Shown: positions 52,390-59,837, counted from the stretch's first letter. The stretch: 64,000 nt of DNA from Mesobacillus sp. S13 (GCF_020422885.1 NZ_CP084622.1:916001-980000), one strand, 5' to 3'. Notes: generated by a model from the sequence alone, not told the origin. Numbers and translations are program-made.

Positions 52390-53235
52390 ATGTTTATAAG
52401 AGATATCAAGAAGCATTGGACTGTTCAATATGAAGAAAGAGGGATGCCGCATGTCCAGGCAGGACTTGTGCTGAACCCACAAGACTGGAGGGAACTGGAT
52501 CCTTTCATTTTAATGGCAGAGGACTGGTTTAAGCGCGGAACTTTCTCCGATCACCCGCACCGAGGCTTCCAGACGATTACGTATATCATTGATGGCAGGC
52601 TGGAGCACATTGACAACCATGGAGGTCACAGTATCCTGGAATCCGGTGACATCCAGTATATGAACGCCGGCAGCGGCGCACGGCATGCTGAAGAGGCAGT
52701 GGATAATGATATAGCACATACACTGCAGCTCTGGCTGAATCTGCCGAAGGAGCTGAAGGGCACTACCACTTCCTATCAAAATGTGTATTCCCAACAGGCA
52801 CCGGTTGTCCAGTTCGAAGGCGGTATCTTAAAGGTGTACTCAGGAGAAACGGCTGGAGTAAAAGGGCCTCTCGAACCCTTGTTGCCTTATACCTTATCAG
52901 AAATTCAGCTGGCTGAGGATACCGAATTCACATACTCATTGCCTGAGTCACATAATGCATTCTTGTATGTTCTTTCAGGTGATATTGAGGCCGGTTCAAG
53001 CCGTACAAACCTTAAAAAGTCGGCTGCGGCAACATTGACTTTCAATGACGGAGGCGAGGGAACAAGCGAACTAAGCCTGAAAGCAAACCAGCGATCAAAG
53101 GTGTTGGTTTATTCAGGAAAGCCGATCAAAGAGGAAGTGGTTGCCTACGGGCCGTTCGTTATGAATTCGATGGATGAGATCCGCCAGGCTTATCGTGATT
53201 ATCAGGAAGGAAAATTCGGAGAGGCAGCTGAATAA
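52390..53235 (+). CDS. Pirin-family cupin protein
   Basis: 281 residues from ATG 52390, eight bases after AAGGGG (a TTG at 52384 is too close). Pirin signatures: FSDHPHRGFQTITYIIDGRLEHIDNHGGHSILESGDIQYMNAGSGARHAEE, with metal ligands His-Pro-His, a later His and Glu. The C-terminal cupin half is more divergent. Bacterial pirins often have quercetinase-like dioxygenase activity, but the physiological role is unclear. Confidence 0.9.
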   Translation: MFIRDIKKHWTVQYEERGMPHVQAGLVLNPQDWRELDPFILMAEDWFKRGTFSDHPHRGFQTITYIIDGRLEHIDNHGGHSILESGDIQYMNAGSGARHAEEAVDNDIAHTLQLWLNLPKELKGTTTSYQNVYSQQAPVVQFEGGILKVYSGETAGVKGPLEPLLPYTLSEIQLAEDTEFTYSLPESHNAFLYVLSGDIEAGSSRTNLKKSAAATLTFNDGGEGTSELSLKANQRSKVLVYSGKPIKEEVVAYGPFVMNSMDEIRQAYRDYQEGKFGEAAE

Positions 53236-53299
53236 CCGAAACTTTAAAAATTTCTATTTATTTTTTCCTGTCGAATAAGTAAGATAAAAGTAGAATTAA

Positions 53300-53388
53300 A
53301 ATCCGATAATGGCAAACCCAGGGAAACCGGGGGACGCAAAGCTACAGGGGCTAAAGTCAACGACCATGCCAGCCAGATGCCGAAGATC
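53300..53388 (+). ncRNA. Cyclic di-GMP-I (GEMM) riboswitch
   Basis: It contains the conserved GEMM-I blocks in order: AATGGCAAACC, a stem closed by a GAAA tetraloop (GGGAAACC), GGGGACGCAAAGCTACAGGG, CTAA, then the second arm GACCATGCCAGCCAGATGCC. It is followed at 53407-53433 by a terminator, and then by a gene for a secreted protein. The layout indicates c-di-GMP control by transcription termination. Confidence 0.9.
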
Positions 53389-53406
53389 CACATAGCTAAT
53401 GTATGT

Positions 53407-53433
53407 GTGCTGCTCTTCGGACAGCACTTTTTT
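53407..53433 (+). terminator. Riboswitch-associated terminator
   Basis: The stem GTGCTG / CAGCAC with a 9-nt loop, followed by six T. It is the likely expression platform of the c-di-GMP riboswitch. Confidence 0.85.
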
Positions 53434-53479
53434 ATGTCGATTTTAATTCCAATATATATAAAACAGTGGGGGTATTGGA

Positions 53480-54688
53480 ATGAAAAAGCTTTTAGCATCA
53501 ACAATTTTAACCGGAGTGCTTGCTTTTGGTACTGCAGCATCTGCAGATGTGCTCGAAGAAACGGTAGACCCGGGAACGACTCCAGACGAGTTTTTATTTA
53601 CGTTTGATCAATTATTTGAGGAATTGAAGCTTCTAGTTACCTTTGATGATGAAAAAGAAGCCCAACTCCTTCTCGAGTTTGCGAATGAAAGACTGGCTGA
53701 AGCTGGCGCAATGTCAGAGCAAGAAAAAACAGAATTCGTCCAACAGGCTTTTCAAGAATATTTAGAGGCTCTTGAGGAAGCGGAAGAGAAGGTTACAGAA
53801 GTAATTGTTGAAGAACAGACTGATTCTGAAGGTGAGGACGAACTGACTGAAGATCTGGAAAATGTTTCTGAGGTTGAGGATGAACTTACTGAGGAGCTTG
53901 AAGATGAACTGAAGGAAGAGGTTGAAGAAGCAACGGAACAAGCAAAGATCGTTGCTAATGTAGTTAAAGATCTGGATCAGGAAATGGTTTTACAGCTGCG
54001 CGAACAGGAGTTGGGTTACGGCCAAATTGCTCAAATCTTCTGGCTGGCAGAAGCAGCTGGCAAAACAGTTGAGGAAATCACTGCTTTATATACAAAAGAA
54101 AAGATCGGATTCGGCCAGGCAGCCAAGCAGCTTGGCGTCCATCCTTCCAAAATGAAAGGTCTCGCATCAGGAAAAAAACAAGAATCTGAAGAAGAACAAG
54201 AGGAAGATACAGAAACTGAGGAAAACACAGAGGGATTAGAAGAAGAGAGCAGTACAGAAGAAGCTGAACAACAAGCAGCTGAAACTGTAACTGAAAATGA
54301 AAGCGAAGAAACAGCCTCTGAACAAACCACGGTCCAGCAGGTTGGCTCCGCTTCAGCACAAAGTGAAAAAAGCTCTGGAAAGAAAGCTGAAGAGAAGAAA
54401 GCTTTAGCAGCAAAAAAAGCTGAAGAAAAACAGCTTGAAACAGAGAAGAAAGCTGAAGCCAAGCAAAAAGAGGCAGCTGAAAAAGCAGCAGAACAACGAA
54501 AGGAAGCTGCAAAAAAAGCTGAAGAGCAGCAAAAAGAAGCTGCAAAAAAAGCTGAAGAACAAAAGCGTGAAGAAACCAAGAAAAACAAAGAAAAACAAGA
54601 AGATGAAGACAGCGAAGAAGACGATGAGCAAGACGATGAAAGTGATGAAAAAGGAAGCAAAGGAAAAGGGAAAGATAACGGCAAGTAA
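53480..54688 (+). CDS. Secreted DUF5667-type acidic/AEEK-repeat protein under c-di-GMP control
   Basis: 402 residues. Signal peptide KKLLASTILTGVLAFGTAASA. A helical domain (residues about 25-105: EFLFTFDQLFEELKLLVTFDDEKEAQLLLEFANERLAEA) resembles DUF5667. It is followed by an acidic stretch, a second small helical domain (VLQLREQELGYGQIAQIFWLAEAAGKTVEEI...GFGQAAKQLGVHPSKMKGLASGK), and a long Glu/Lys/Ala coiled-coil tail of KKAEE(K/Q) repeats ending in a Lys/Gly/Asp-rich end. It is a surface or matrix protein of unknown role. Riboswitch control suggests a part in the switch between motile and sessile life. Confidence 0.82.
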   Translation: MKKLLASTILTGVLAFGTAASADVLEETVDPGTTPDEFLFTFDQLFEELKLLVTFDDEKEAQLLLEFANERLAEAGAMSEQEKTEFVQQAFQEYLEALEEAEEKVTEVIVEEQTDSEGEDELTEDLENVSEVEDELTEELEDELKEEVEEATEQAKIVANVVKDLDQEMVLQLREQELGYGQIAQIFWLAEAAGKTVEEITALYTKEKIGFGQAAKQLGVHPSKMKGLASGKKQESEEEQEEDTETEENTEGLEEESSTEEAEQQAAETVTENESEETASEQTTVQQVGSASAQSEKSSGKKAEEKKALAAKKAEEKQLETEKKAEAKQKEAAEKAAEQRKEAAKKAEEQQKEAAKKAEEQKREETKKNKEKQEDEDSEEDDEQDDESDEKGSKGKGKDNGK

Positions 54689-54794
54689 CATTGAGCAAGT
54701 CAATGCTGCAGAACTAACTGCCAGTTTGATTTCAATGAATTGACTGAATGGACACTGTATTGTATGATTATCGTATAAACTCGTATAGTTCTCC

Positions 54795-54875
54795 TAAAGG
54801 GGAGTAGCTTTCACAGCAGAGTCGTCATTACGGAGAATCCCTCCCGGCTTTGCTGGCAACGACCGTTGTTAGCAA
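54795..54875 (+). ncRNA. yybP-ykoY manganese riboswitch aptamer (orphan)
   Basis: Conserved blocks are all present: AAAGGGGAGTAGC, a CGTCATTACGG element, CCCTCCCGGC, GCAACGACCG and AGCAAGACC. It is directly followed by terminator 54876-54914. Such riboswitches normally precede Mn2+ exporters (UPF0016/MneP, YkoY/TerC or P-type ATPases). No such gene follows here. Confidence 0.88.
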
Positions 54876-54914
54876 GACCTTTACCAAATTTGGTGAAGGT
54901 CTTTATTTATTTTT
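54876..54914 (+). terminator. Expression-platform terminator of the Mn riboswitch
   Basis: The stem GACCTTTACC / GGTGAAGGTC (one G-T pair), 6-nt loop, then TTTATTTATTTTT. Confidence 0.88.
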
Positions 54915-54944
54915 AACCTTCACCAGACCAGGTGAAGGTTTTTT
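54915..54944 (+). terminator. Second tandem terminator, near-copy of the first
   Basis: The stem AACCTTCACC / GGTGAAGGTT followed by TTTT. It shares the CCTTCACC/GGTGAAGG core with the preceding hairpin, so it may be a duplicated or remodelled platform. Confidence 0.85.
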
Positions 54945-55111
54945 GTTTGGAAAAACGGCGGAGTGGGACGCCTTCAATAATATGAAAAAAGCAGCCCTGG
55001 TTACCATGAACTTGCATGCGAAAAATGAAGGAACAAATCTGAGCTATTTATAGATATAAAGAGGCATTTTACCATAGAAAAACATAAATTTAAGTATTGG
55101 AGTGCAGGTGT

Positions 55112-55240
55112 ATGAAGAAATTACAGCTTAGCTTTAGTGAACTGGTTAAGAAGAACAGTGAAGAATTGTTAGCAGATCATAAACAGATTGAGCAAATTGA
55201 AAAGAAGCTTGATGAAAAGTACATCAATCCAAAAAAGTAA
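55112..55240 (+). CDS. FbpB-like small basic protein
   Basis: A 42-residue protein: MKKLQLSFSELVKKN, then SEELLADHKQIEQIEKKLDEKY and a short basic end. The pattern (F-x-E-L-V-x-x-N-x-x-E-L-L-x-D-x-x-x-I-E-x-I-E-x-x-L-E-x-K) matches the FbpB family of small basic proteins, which in B. subtilis are Fur-regulated partners of the FsrA small RNA in iron sparing. No clear Fur box was seen upstream. GGAG lies nine bases before the ATG. It is the first gene after the orphan Mn riboswitch. Confidence 0.7.
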   Translation: MKKLQLSFSELVKKNSEELLADHKQIEQIEKKLDEKYINPKK

Positions 55241-55257
55241 ATAGATGGAGGAACAGG

Positions 55258-55650
55258 ATGTTATTACGGAAGTATATGTCTTTGCTAGGAGTAGGTTCGG
55301 CCCAGATTGACCTGATTTTGAAGAAGGATGTATTAATTCCTGGTGAGGCAGTGAATGGAAAGTTCTTGATCAAGGGCGGAACTGTGGATCAGGATCTGCA
55401 ACTAATTGAGTGTGCCCTTGTTATGGTGAATGTAAAAACAGAGGAAGAAAGCGTACTGGATACTGTGACAATCGATGTGCAGTTAAGGATCCAGCCGGAT
55501 GGGGATGATGTTGTGCCGTTCAGCTTCCTGCTTCCGGAAGATGTTCCTCCTTCAAATAAGGATATCTCCTATCATTTTAAAACAAAACTGGTTTTCAAGC
55601 AGGGGATAGAAAGCTGGGATGAGGATCTGATTAAGGTTGTAAAAAGATGA
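55258..55650 (+). CDS. Short Spo0M/arrestin-fold sporulation-control-like protein
   Basis: 130 residues behind GGAGG. The sequence MSLLGVGSAQIDLILKKDVLIPGEAVNGKFLIKGGTVDQDLQLIECALVM and VPFSFLLPEDVPPSNKDISYHFKTKLVF is the N-terminal arrestin-like half of Spo0M. B. subtilis Spo0M is about twice as long, so this is a single-domain version. No frameshift remnant follows. It begins 17 bases after the FbpB-like gene. Confidence 0.8.
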   Translation: MLLRKYMSLLGVGSAQIDLILKKDVLIPGEAVNGKFLIKGGTVDQDLQLIECALVMVNVKTEEESVLDTVTIDVQLRIQPDGDDVVPFSFLLPEDVPPSNKDISYHFKTKLVFKQGIESWDEDLIKVVKR

Positions 55651-55715
55651 TTTGCAAGTTGGGTGATGAAGCCCTCATTGGAGCCAATCAGGAATAGATT
55701 GAAAGGAGCAAAAGA

Positions 55716-56330
55716 ATGAATCAATATGAACATCTTGCAAACAGTGTTGTATATTCAATCCGAGGATCAAAGGCAGCTTTGGTTCATAAAGATTCATCAC
55801 TAAGACTGGTCGGTGAGGGCAGGAGTGCGTTCGCATTCAGGATTAATGGTACTAATCTTGTTCTAAAGGTCTTTTTCCCTCAATTTGAGAAAGTGGCCGC
55901 AGAAGAAGCCGGGATTTATAAGGAGCTTGCCGGAATTCCATTTTTCCCTTCTCTCCACGAATCAGGACGCAATTACTTAGTCATGGATTATGTCCGGGGC
56001 ATGACACTCTATCAGTGTTTGGCAAATGGCATGCCGATTGCAGCCGGCCATATCGAGGAAGTCGATCATGCCCTTAAGCTAGCAAGAGAAAAAGGCCTGA
56101 ATCCTTCCGATATTCATCTGCGGAACATCATCATCACACCAGATGATGAAGTCAAGCTTATAGATGTAGCCCGATTCCGGCAAATGAAGCAATGCTCCCA
56201 ATGGGATGACCTAAAAAGCGCATTCTATAAATATTACAGAAATGAACGTTTTCCGAAAAAAATGCCAGAACCAGCGATAAATTTAATCGCATTTTTCTAT
56301 AAAAAAGGACTGCTGCCTACTATTAGTTAA
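55716..56330 (+). CDS. Protein-kinase-fold protein, YrzF-like
   Basis: A 204-residue small kinase-like fold. ATP-binding Lys in NLVLKVFFP; catalytic-loop-like GLNPSDIHLRNIIITPDDEVKLIDVARF, where DIHLRN replaces HRDxxxxN and ID-V replaces DFG. These changes are typical of YrzF and RIO/APH-like Bacillus proteins rather than canonical Ser/Thr kinases. The target is unknown. The end of the gene forms the left arm of its terminator. Confidence 0.8.
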   Translation: MNQYEHLANSVVYSIRGSKAALVHKDSSLRLVGEGRSAFAFRINGTNLVLKVFFPQFEKVAAEEAGIYKELAGIPFFPSLHESGRNYLVMDYVRGMTLYQCLANGMPIAAGHIEEVDHALKLAREKGLNPSDIHLRNIIITPDDEVKLIDVARFRQMKQCSQWDDLKSAFYKYYRNERFPKKMPEPAINLIAFFYKKGLLPTIS

Positions 56331-56355
56331 TCTTATAGGCTGCAGTCCGTTTTTT
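56307..56355 (+). terminator. Terminator overlapping the YrzF-like gene end
   Basis: GGACTGCTGCCTA / TAGGCTGCAGTCC pairs around the stop codon and is followed by GTTTTTT. Confidence 0.85.
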
Positions 56356-56593
56356 AGATAGGAGACTCCCCCCTACAAACTAGTGAAAACTACACATGCT
56401 AAGAAGATGTCCTTTATTGAAATCCCGCAAAAAAGAAAGCGGTCTTACTCCACTGACTGAAAAGGAGTGTAAGCTGAAAAACTTGTCCTGCATTCTGAAC
56501 CTGCGTTATGATGGATTATAACAGTGCAATTTGGAATATAATCCGCAGGAAAATTATAAATCAATTTGTCGTTGAACATATGGAGGAATCTAA

Positions 56594-57442
56594 ATGACAA
56601 CCGAACTGCAAGCATTAGGAGAAGCAATCGTCAGCAGGAAGTATGAAATCGCTAAAGCTGTCCACAAAGATAGATATTCTGAAGCCGTTTTGACCGAGGC
56701 TCAGAAATATGAACTTGGTAGAATTGATTCTCAAATCCTTGAAATCAGAGCAAACTTCATCGAATTATTCGGCCAGGCATTGATTGAGCACGAAGACCAG
56801 GAAAAGGCATTTGAAAGAATGACAAACTGGGGCAAAGAAACCGGAGAGTATATCTATAAACTTGGTGCTTCACTCGATGAGGCCCTTAAAGATACAAGCT
56901 ATTATCGGAATCATATCTGGAAGGCACTCAGACATGAGGCCAAAGAGATGTCAGCAACAGTCATTTTTGATGTATTGGATATTATTGATCCTCTAATGGA
57001 CCATGCAATATACAGCTTCAGCCTGACATTTGTCGACTCGCACCAAAAGAGTCTTGAAAACGCCAAGACAGCATTATTGGAATTGTCCGTACCAGTTGTT
57101 CCATTAATGCCTGGTGTAGGGGTATTGCCTCTAGTAGGGAATGTTGATACGGAAAGGGCCCAGTTGTTGATGGAAGAAACGCTGGATCAAGCTGTGAAAC
57201 TCAAGCTTTCTCACCTTATCTTTGATGTGTCAGGAGTTATGATTGTCGATACAATGGTTGCGGACCAGCTGTTCAAGGTCATCAACGCTCTATCACTAGT
57301 TGGGGTCAAGACAATCATGACGGGCATCCGTCCTGAAGTTGCCCACACAATGGTGACACTTGGTCTCAACCTCGAAGGAATCATGGTAAAATCAAATCTT
57401 CACCAGGCATTCAAAGAGATTCAAACTTTGCAAAATGCATAA
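56594..57442 (+). CDS. RsbR-family stressosome co-antagonist
   Basis: 282 residues: an N-terminal globin-like helical sensor domain (about 1-160) and a C-terminal STAS domain (SVPVVPLMPGVGVLPLVGNVDTERAQLLMEETLDQAVKLKLSHLIFDVSGVMIVDTMVADQLFKVINAL). RsbR proteins form the stressosome with RsbS and control RsbT, and thus sigma-B. The first phospho-site is retained (VDT); at the second, the usual DLTGV is DVSGV, with Ser in place of Thr. No rsbS/T genes are nearby, so it is an unlinked paralogue. Strong GGAGG site and terminator. Confidence 0.9.
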   Translation: MTTELQALGEAIVSRKYEIAKAVHKDRYSEAVLTEAQKYELGRIDSQILEIRANFIELFGQALIEHEDQEKAFERMTNWGKETGEYIYKLGASLDEALKDTSYYRNHIWKALRHEAKEMSATVIFDVLDIIDPLMDHAIYSFSLTFVDSHQKSLENAKTALLELSVPVVPLMPGVGVLPLVGNVDTERAQLLMEETLDQAVKLKLSHLIFDVSGVMIVDTMVADQLFKVINALSLVGVKTIMTGIRPEVAHTMVTLGLNLEGIMVKSNLHQAFKEIQTLQNA

Positions 57443-57448
57443 AATTCG

Positions 57449-57477
57449 AAAGCTGCCCACGCAGCTTTTTTTTTTGC
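57449..57477 (+). terminator. Terminator of rsbR-like gene
   Basis: The stem AAAGCTGC / GCAGCTTT followed by a long T-run. Confidence 0.92.
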
Positions 57478-57587
57478 ATAAAAAAGCAGGATTCACCTTC
57501 TTTGAGGAGAATTTCCTAGAGGGAAAGTAATGATTTTTGCATAAAGAACCTGCATGGGATGAGAAATATAATTTTGGAGGTGATGGC

Positions 57588-58040
57588 ATGGCTGAGTTGA
57601 ATATACGGCCTGCTGAAGAACGAGACATTCCAAGGATACACCATTTAATGATCCAATACATTGTGGATTTTTATAAAAAGCCAAAACCAAATGAAGATGA
57701 ACTGAGAAATTTAATTCAACACTTGCTGGCTCATCCTGACTCTGGTTTGCAGTTCGTGGCTGAAATAGAAGGGGAATTAATTGGCTTTGCAACCCTGTAT
57801 TATACTTTCAGCACACTTCAGGTAAAACGGGCGGCGATTTTGAATGACTTATTTGTATCAGCCGAGGCAAGAGGCCAAAAGGCAGGAGAGCAGCTTTTTG
57901 AAAAATGCCTCTCCCATATCCGGGAAAATAATTTCGCTTATATGACATGGGAAACGTCCAAGGATAATCATGCCGCACAAAGTCTTTACAATAAAATGGG
58001 TGGAAAACAGTCAGACTGGCTGGTTTATGAAATAGAATAG
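57588..58040 (+). CDS. GNAT-family N-acetyltransferase
   Basis: 150 residues from ATG 57588, behind GGAGG. It has the GNAT fold: IRPAEERDIPRIHHLMIQYI, beta-4 RAAILNDLFVSAEARGQKAGEQLFEKCL (acetyl-CoA loop with RGQKAG) and LYNKMGGKQSDWLVYEIE at the end. The substrate is unknown; the small size and end motif suit a protein or small-molecule acetylase. It lies 110 bases upstream of the FrnE-like gene. Confidence 0.87.
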   Translation: MAELNIRPAEERDIPRIHHLMIQYIVDFYKKPKPNEDELRNLIQHLLAHPDSGLQFVAEIEGELIGFATLYYTFSTLQVKRAAILNDLFVSAEARGQKAGEQLFEKCLSHIRENNFAYMTWETSKDNHAAQSLYNKMGGKQSDWLVYEIE

Positions 58041-58150
58041 ATTTGCACTGTCTTCATTGGTGAGTCTGTACTCTACGAGTCGAATCTCGTGTAATTTACA
58101 TGGTTAACACCTATACTATAGTGTGAAATAATCAACTGGAGGGATCCTAC

Positions 58151-58855
58151 ATGCAAATTGAAATGTGGACAGACTTTGCTTGACCGTTCTGCTATATTGG
58201 CAAAAGGCGTCTGGATGACGCTATTAAGCAGATTGATCACCCGATTGAAGTGACGTATCGATGCTTCGAGCTAGATCCGAACTCAGGACGGGACATTGAA
58301 TATAATATTTATGAAGCTTTAGCGAAGAAATATGGGATGAGCATTGCCCAGGCGAAAGCGAGCACGCAAAACATGGTGCAAATGGCCAAGGAATCCGGCC
58401 TGGAATATAATATGGACACGCTTATTTTAACCAATACTTTTGATGCTCACCGTTTGACGATGTTTGCGAAAAAGCATGGATTGATGGCAAAAATGACCGA
58501 AAGAATTTTACGTGCCTATTTTACCGAATCAAAGCACATTGGTGACCATGAAACATTAACAGAATTGGCTGTTGAAGTGGGACTCGACCGTGATGCAGTA
58601 GAGAAAATGCTAGCTAGCGATGAAATGGCCAATGAAGTCCGTGCAGATGAAAGCATCGGCCAGCAGTATGGAATCACGGGAGTACCGTTCTTTCTGATCA
58701 ACAAAAAGTACGCCATTACAGGCGCACAACCGACGGATGTCATCGTCCAGTCGTTGAAAAAAGTCATTGCTGAGAGTGAAATCACCGTTCTAAGCAGCGA
58801 TGATGGAATGATTTGTGATGATGACGGCTGTGAAATTCCTAATAAAAAGAACTAG
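58151..58855 (+). CDS. FrnE/DsbA-family oxidoreductase with in-frame TGA at the active-site Cys (candidate selenoprotein)
   Basis: A 235-codon frame (stop included) from ATG 58151, preceded by GGAGGG, interrupted only by TGA at codon 11 (58181-58183). Translated through, the N-terminus is MQIEMWTDFA-X-PFCYIGKRR, where family members have CPFC: the TGA falls exactly on the first cysteine of the CxxC motif. The remainder is a complete DsbA/FrnE-like protein: helical insert, NTFDAHRLTMFAKKHG, GVPFFLINKKYAITGAQP with the cis-Pro loop, and a C-terminal CX4C pair (C222, C227) like that of Deinococcus FrnE. A SECIS-like hairpin follows the TGA. Alternatives are a nonsense mutation or sequencing error; a shorter frame from GTG 58250 would lack the active site. 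Confidence 0.8.
58189..58231 (+). promoter_or_regulatory. SECIS-like hairpin just after in-frame TGA
   Basis: The outer stem CTGCT (58189-58193) / AGCAG (58227-58231) begins five bases after the TGA. The inner stem GGCGTC (58206-58211) / GACGCT (58217-58222) has apical loop TGGAT (58212-58216), with a bulge on the 5' side. The loop starts 29 nt after the TGA and has G at its second position, which meets the bacterial SECIS model as I recall it (loop 16-37 nt from UGA, small, early G). Confidence 0.55.
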
Positions 58856-58878
58856 TCACCGTGGTGACTAGTTCTTTT
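58849..58878 (+). terminator. Terminator of the FrnE-like gene
   Basis: The 12-bp stem GAACTAGTCACC / GGTGACTAGTTC followed by TTTT. The stop codon lies within the left arm. Confidence 0.9.
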
Positions 58879-58889
58879 CTATGTTGTTA

Positions 58890-59182
58890 AGGAAATTATA
58901 GAATTATTGAGTTGTGGATAACTCTATGAAATCTTCTTAATCCAGCTCCAGCGCCTAGCCCCTCGAGTCGCTTGTCTAGTGTCGCCTCCTAGAAACTCCG
59001 AAACTTCAACTCCGCCGGCAGAAGCAAAAAGCGCTTCTTTGTCGGAGTCTCCAGTTTCTGCGTTTCTGTTCAGTCGGCTATACTTTTCGATTTCGGTCCG
59101 CCCAATGAAGTCAAAGAACGACTTCACCGGTCGGCCCTCCAGCGCTTGTCGGGGCTGAACGAGGCGCTTGCGCTTTTTGTTC
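58890..59182. repeat. Dispersed ~290-bp structured repeat, copy 3
   Basis: It starts AGGAAATTATAG, passes through TTAATCCAGCTCCAGCGCC and CCGCCGGCAGAAGCAAAAAG, and ends CGCTTGCGCTTTTTGTTC. It is nearly identical in layout to copy 4 at 63431. It abuts the 3' end of the nitroreductase gene (stop at 59188-59190). Confidence 0.88.
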
Positions 59183-59187
59183 TGTGC

Positions 59188-59814
59188 TTATATAAACTCC
59201 ACGATTTCCTCGACCGGAATGCGGGTCGTTGGATGCCCTGGCACAGCAGCCTTTCCAAGAGCCAAAAGGAGGACGGGCATATAGCGCTCATCAATGTTGA
59301 ATTTTTCGATGAATTGCTGCTTGTTGAATCCGCCCATCGGCACAGTGTCATAACCTCGCGCCTTGGCAATCAGCATAAGCTGCATTGAAATCAGTCCGGC
59401 ATCGAAAGACGCGATGTTTTCCCTGATCGCAACGGGGGCAGACGGGTATAATTTATTGGTATTTTCAATCATTCTGCTCATTGTTGTTTCGTCCATATAC
59501 CCAGCTTCATATGAACTGCGGTATACTTTTTCGCCATTTCGGTACATTTCCCGATCGCCCAGAACCGCAATAACAGCTGAAGAAGTTTCGACCTGCTCTT
59601 GGTTATTGGCAATCATTCTTAGTTCTTTCTTCGTTTCCTCATCCTGGATGACAAGAAACTTCCATGGCTGAAGATTGCTTGAAGAAGGTGCCAGGGCAGC
59701 TTCTTTTAATATATCTAAAATCTCTTCTTGTGAAATCTTGAAGCTAGGGTCATATTTTCTGACAGAACGTCGTTCACGTATGACACTGGACAGGCTTGTC
59801 TCAGATTTGTTCAT
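59188..59814 (-). CDS. Nitroreductase-family FMN oxidoreductase, YodC/YdgI-like
   Basis: 208 residues from ATG 59814 behind GGAGG. FMN-binding patterns: SVIRERRSVRKYDPSFKISQEEILDILKEAALAPSSSNLQPWKFLVI near the N-terminus, DAGLISMQLMLIAKARGYDTVPMGGF and VLLLALGKAAVPGHPTTRIP at the end. It reduces quinones or nitro-compounds with NAD(P)H. Two TTAC-N5-GTAA operators directly upstream suggest control by a DUF24/HxlR-type quinone sensor such as YodB, which regulates yodC in B. subtilis. Confidence 0.88.
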   Translation of the reverse strand: MNKSETSLSSVIRERRSVRKYDPSFKISQEEILDILKEAALAPSSSNLQPWKFLVIQDEETKKELRMIANNQEQVETSSAVIAVLGDREMYRNGEKVYRSSYEAGYMDETTMSRMIENTNKLYPSAPVAIRENIASFDAGLISMQLMLIAKARGYDTVPMGGFNKQQFIEKFNIDERYMPVLLLALGKAAVPGHPTTRIPVEEIVEFI

Positions 59815-59837
59815 TATGAATTCCTCCAAAGTTGTTG

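Noticed and set aside
54031..54703. Long antisense frames rich in Ser/Phe/Leu opposite the DUF5667 gene
   Set aside because: They are complement artefacts of the Glu/Lys/Ala-rich repeats on the plus strand.
54850..55053. 67-residue frame, or a 23-residue frame from 54982, after the Mn riboswitch
   Set aside because: The longer frame reads through both terminators, and the short one has no ribosome site. No similarity to an Mn exporter.
58250..58855. The FrnE-like gene starting at GTG 58250, after the TGA
   Set aside because: That start has no ribosome site and would delete the first strand and active site, while a good ribosome site and ATG lie at 58151 in the same frame.
58924..59127. Frames in the dispersed repeats (for example SFDFIGRTEIEKYSRL) that are similar between copies 1, 3 and 4
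   Set aside because: The similarity follows from the repeat DNA itself. Starts differ, there are no ribosome sites, and the sequence is dominated by hairpins.
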